Origin: Lachnospiraceae bacterium
Lineage (GTDB): Bacteria > Bacillota > Clostridia > Lachnospirales > Lachnospiraceae
Direction of reading: 5' to 3'
Length of the DNA: 32,712 bases
NCBI GenBank assembly: GCA_004556655.1
Contig: SFGF01000040.1
Coordinates: 1-32,712 of the forward strand
A model generated the notes under the pieces. It was not told the DNA's origin, searched no databases, and saw nothing but the letters and a program-made list of their open reading frames with translations. This document shows, piece by piece, positions 31,067 to 32,712 of the stretch (position 1 is the stretch's first letter; the number at the start of each line of letters is the position of its first letter). Both the position numbers and the translations under genes were made by a program.

Positions 31067-32602
31067 TTATTTGCTTGCACTCATACGTTTTCTGGTGATC
31101 AATACAACACCTGCTCCGATAACCAGAATCGCACCAATCACGTAGAAGATCGTGGTACCCATACCACCGGTTTCCGGAAGGGTTGAACCTGCCTTGTTAA
31201 CAACATCATCACTCAGACTTCCTTCTGTTGTATTCGAAGTAAATGTAAGTTCACCTGTAGCAGCATTTCCACTGAGAGAAGTTAAGGCCGGATTGTCAGA
31301 TTGAACATCATGCTCTGCTGTAACGGTAAATTCGATAGGATCAATTGAGTTATAGCCTGCAGGAGTTTTTGTCTCTGTCAATCTATATTTACCATCATCC
31401 AAACCTGAGAATGTAAAAGTCGTTCCCTCATCATTTTTGACTGCAGTGATTGCTTCCCATTTATCAGTTTCCTTGTTGTATTTTTCCAGTGTAAATTCTG
31501 CACCAGTCAATGGAATATATTCTTCAGAATCTTCTACTTTGGGATCATAATTTGGATTATTTGTAACCTTGTTTATAATTGTTTTATATGTAAATACAAT
31601 TACAACATCTTTTGGTGTATTGCCTGTTTCGTTATTACCTGATTCCGATTTATTTGGATTATTAGAATATTCCAGATAAACTTCATTCGGGTTACCGGCA
31701 GAACCAAGTACAGCATTCTCATTCAAAGTAGCTGTATATTCTACTGTAATCACAGAACTATTTCCAGCACCCAGAGCTTTTACATCATCACAGGAAACTG
31801 TTAAAGTAGTGGTTCCGTCTGCATTCACGGTAGCGCTAACGGTAAATCCATTTGTCTCCTTACCATCAATACAAACCTTTGCATCGTTATTATAAGTCAA
31901 ACCTTTTGACTGCGTATCGTGGAATACAACTTTATATGTTGTATAAGAAGAAACATTGTCTGCCAACGTAGCTTTCAGCTGGAAAGGTACAGAATCACCG
32001 ATATCATGATCGGCAGAATCCTGCCAGTCTGTCATAGCATCATCAGTGGAGTCATTAATATCTTTTACTTTTTTCTGAACTGTCGGCACATCAGACTTAG
32101 GCGTAGCAGTAGCATCTGAAACCACTTTGACAATATATTCTGTATAAGAATCGTTATCACCTGTCAAAGAACCATCCTTATCCTTAACAAGATAATAGCC
32201 TGCGGCCAGTTGTGAGATAGTGTAATTCTTACTAGTTTCGTTATAAGTACTATCAACCTTTGTGGTTGTAAGATAGCCTGCGGCATCCTTTGCAAACTGA
32301 ACTGCATTTTCATTTGTCAATGCCTCAGCAACACCTGCGGCACTTTTTGTCTCAGCAGTATCATATTTGTTCTGCAGTGCGGTCTGACCATCTAAAGTGA
32401 TGCCAGAACCCCAGACGATATTAGAAAGGGTAGTTTCTGACAGATCACCGGTAAAAATCTGATATGCCTCGTAAGTATGCCCTTCTGCACTGTTATTAAT
32501 TGTAATACTATACGTTGTTTCTTCTGCAAATGCAGTTATAGTCATGCTCAATACCATGACCATCGCCAACAATAAGCTGGCAAGTTTTTTCATTCGTTTC
32601 AT
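31067..32602 (-). CDS. Major pilin, SpaA/SpaH-like isopeptide-forming fimbrial subunit
   Basis: This 511-aa secreted protein would form the pilus shaft. The signal peptide (1-26, cleavage after AFA) is followed by an N-terminal domain to about 165. A degenerate pilin motif region has TPK (Lys169) and VPTVQKKVKD (172-181). A fimbrial isopeptide D2 domain (about 200-335) includes VYLEYSNNPN. A Cna-B domain with the E-box YRLTETKTPAGY (406-417) comes next. The sorting signal LPETG is at 475-479, then a membrane segment and the RKRMSASK tail. ATG 32602 is chosen over an upstream codon because GGAGG lies 7 nt before it. A long imperfect hairpin lies in its leader. The downstream class C sortase is its likely polymerase. 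Confidence 0.92.
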   Translation of the reverse strand: MKRMKKLASLLLAMVMVLSMTITAFAEETTYSITINNSAEGHTYEAYQIFTGDLSETTLSNIVWGSGITLDGQTALQNKYDTAETKSAAGVAEALTNENAVQFAKDAAGYLTTTKVDSTYNETSKNYTISQLAAGYYLVKDKDGSLTGDNDSYTEYIVKVVSDATATPKSDVPTVQKKVKDINDSTDDAMTDWQDSADHDIGDSVPFQLKATLADNVSSYTTYKVVFHDTQSKGLTYNNDAKVCIDGKETNGFTVSATVNADGTTTLTVSCDDVKALGAGNSSVITVEYTATLNENAVLGSAGNPNEVYLEYSNNPNKSESGNNETGNTPKDVVIVFTYKTIINKVTNNPNYDPKVEDSEEYIPLTGAEFTLEKYNKETDKWEAITAVKNDEGTTFTFSGLDDGKYRLTETKTPAGYNSIDPIEFTVTAEHDVQSDNPALTSLSGNAATGELTFTSNTTEGSLSDDVVNKAGSTLPETGGMGTTIFYVIGAILVIGAGVVLITRKRMSASK

Positions 32603-32621
32603 CTCTTTTCCTCCCTCGTAT

Positions 32622-32663
32622 AATAAGTTTATAGACCTCATTCAAAGAGGCTATAGACTTATT
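32622..32663. promoter_or_regulatory. Long inverted repeat in the major pilin leader
   Basis: The arms 32622-32639 and 32647-32663 pair over about 17 bp with one mismatch and one bulge around a 7-nt loop. On the minus strand it ends about 9 nt before the GGAGG-containing ribosome site of the pilin gene. On plus it is followed by a T-run, so it could also act as a plus-strand terminator. The pilin promoter itself is probably at or past the right edge (TATAAA at 32704-32709 on minus). Confidence 0.6.
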
Positions 32664-32712
32664 TTTTATGATGCAGGTATTGGATGAATTGTTGGACATC
32701 CTATTTATACCC

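Noticed and set aside
32613..32645. TTGAAT-17-TATACG promoter-like pair before the major pilin
   Set aside because: The implied transcription start would fall inside the ribosome site, leaving no usable leader; chance match within the inverted repeat.

Overview
This window looks like a chromosomal segment of a low-to-moderate GC, Gram-positive anaerobe of the Clostridia, most likely Lachnospiraceae (Blautia/Mediterraneibacter-like; the genus is a guess). The reasons are: strong GGAGG ribosome sites and TTGACA/TATAAT promoters, HPr kinase, GreA, an EF-G/TetM-like GTPase fused to a YacP-type NYN domain, a rubrerythrin, an Rpn-type nuclease gene, and an LPXTG/sortase-C pilus operon. Almost everything is on the minus strand; only the class A PBP gene (7595-10153) and a DUF1846 gene (16228-17706) are on plus.

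Layout. (1) 1-581: tandem promoters and leader of what appears to be an rRNA operon leaving the window leftwards, preceded by tRNA-Ser(GGA) and tRNA-Ser(TGA) with their own strong promoter. (2) 730-5931, minus: ycxB-like gene, tsaE, tsaB, rimI, a 77-aa zinc-ribbon protein, RNase Z, tsaD and ispD. These cover tRNA t6A formation, tRNA 3' processing, S18 acetylation and isoprenoid synthesis, with overlapping genes. (3) 6031-7502: cyclophilin and a YigZ/IMPACT protein, each with its own promoter. (4) 7564-10230: class A penicillin-binding protein ending in a bidirectional terminator. (5) 10273-16084, minus: ftsH, uvrC, hprK, glucokinase. (6) 16228-18951: DUF1846 protein and galE, convergent on a shared terminator. 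(7) 18984-26337, minus: TetM-like GTPase/NYN nuclease fusion, Dus, a palindrome-rich repeat element, greA, sugar acetyltransferase, Gfo/Idh oxidoreductase and a UMF1-type transporter. (8) 26375-28192: rubrerythrin and an Rpn-family nuclease with internal 24-bp repeats. (9) 28306-32712, minus: sortase-assembled pilus operon (major LPETG pilin, class C sortase, LPQTG accessory pilin, second sortase).

The most interesting items are the ribosome-binding GTPase fused to a Rae1/YacP-like endonuclease, the palindromic insertion that supplies the C-terminus of the Dus protein and sits just before greA, and the RNA structures around the pilus genes. Functions are read from motifs by eye; no database search was run.
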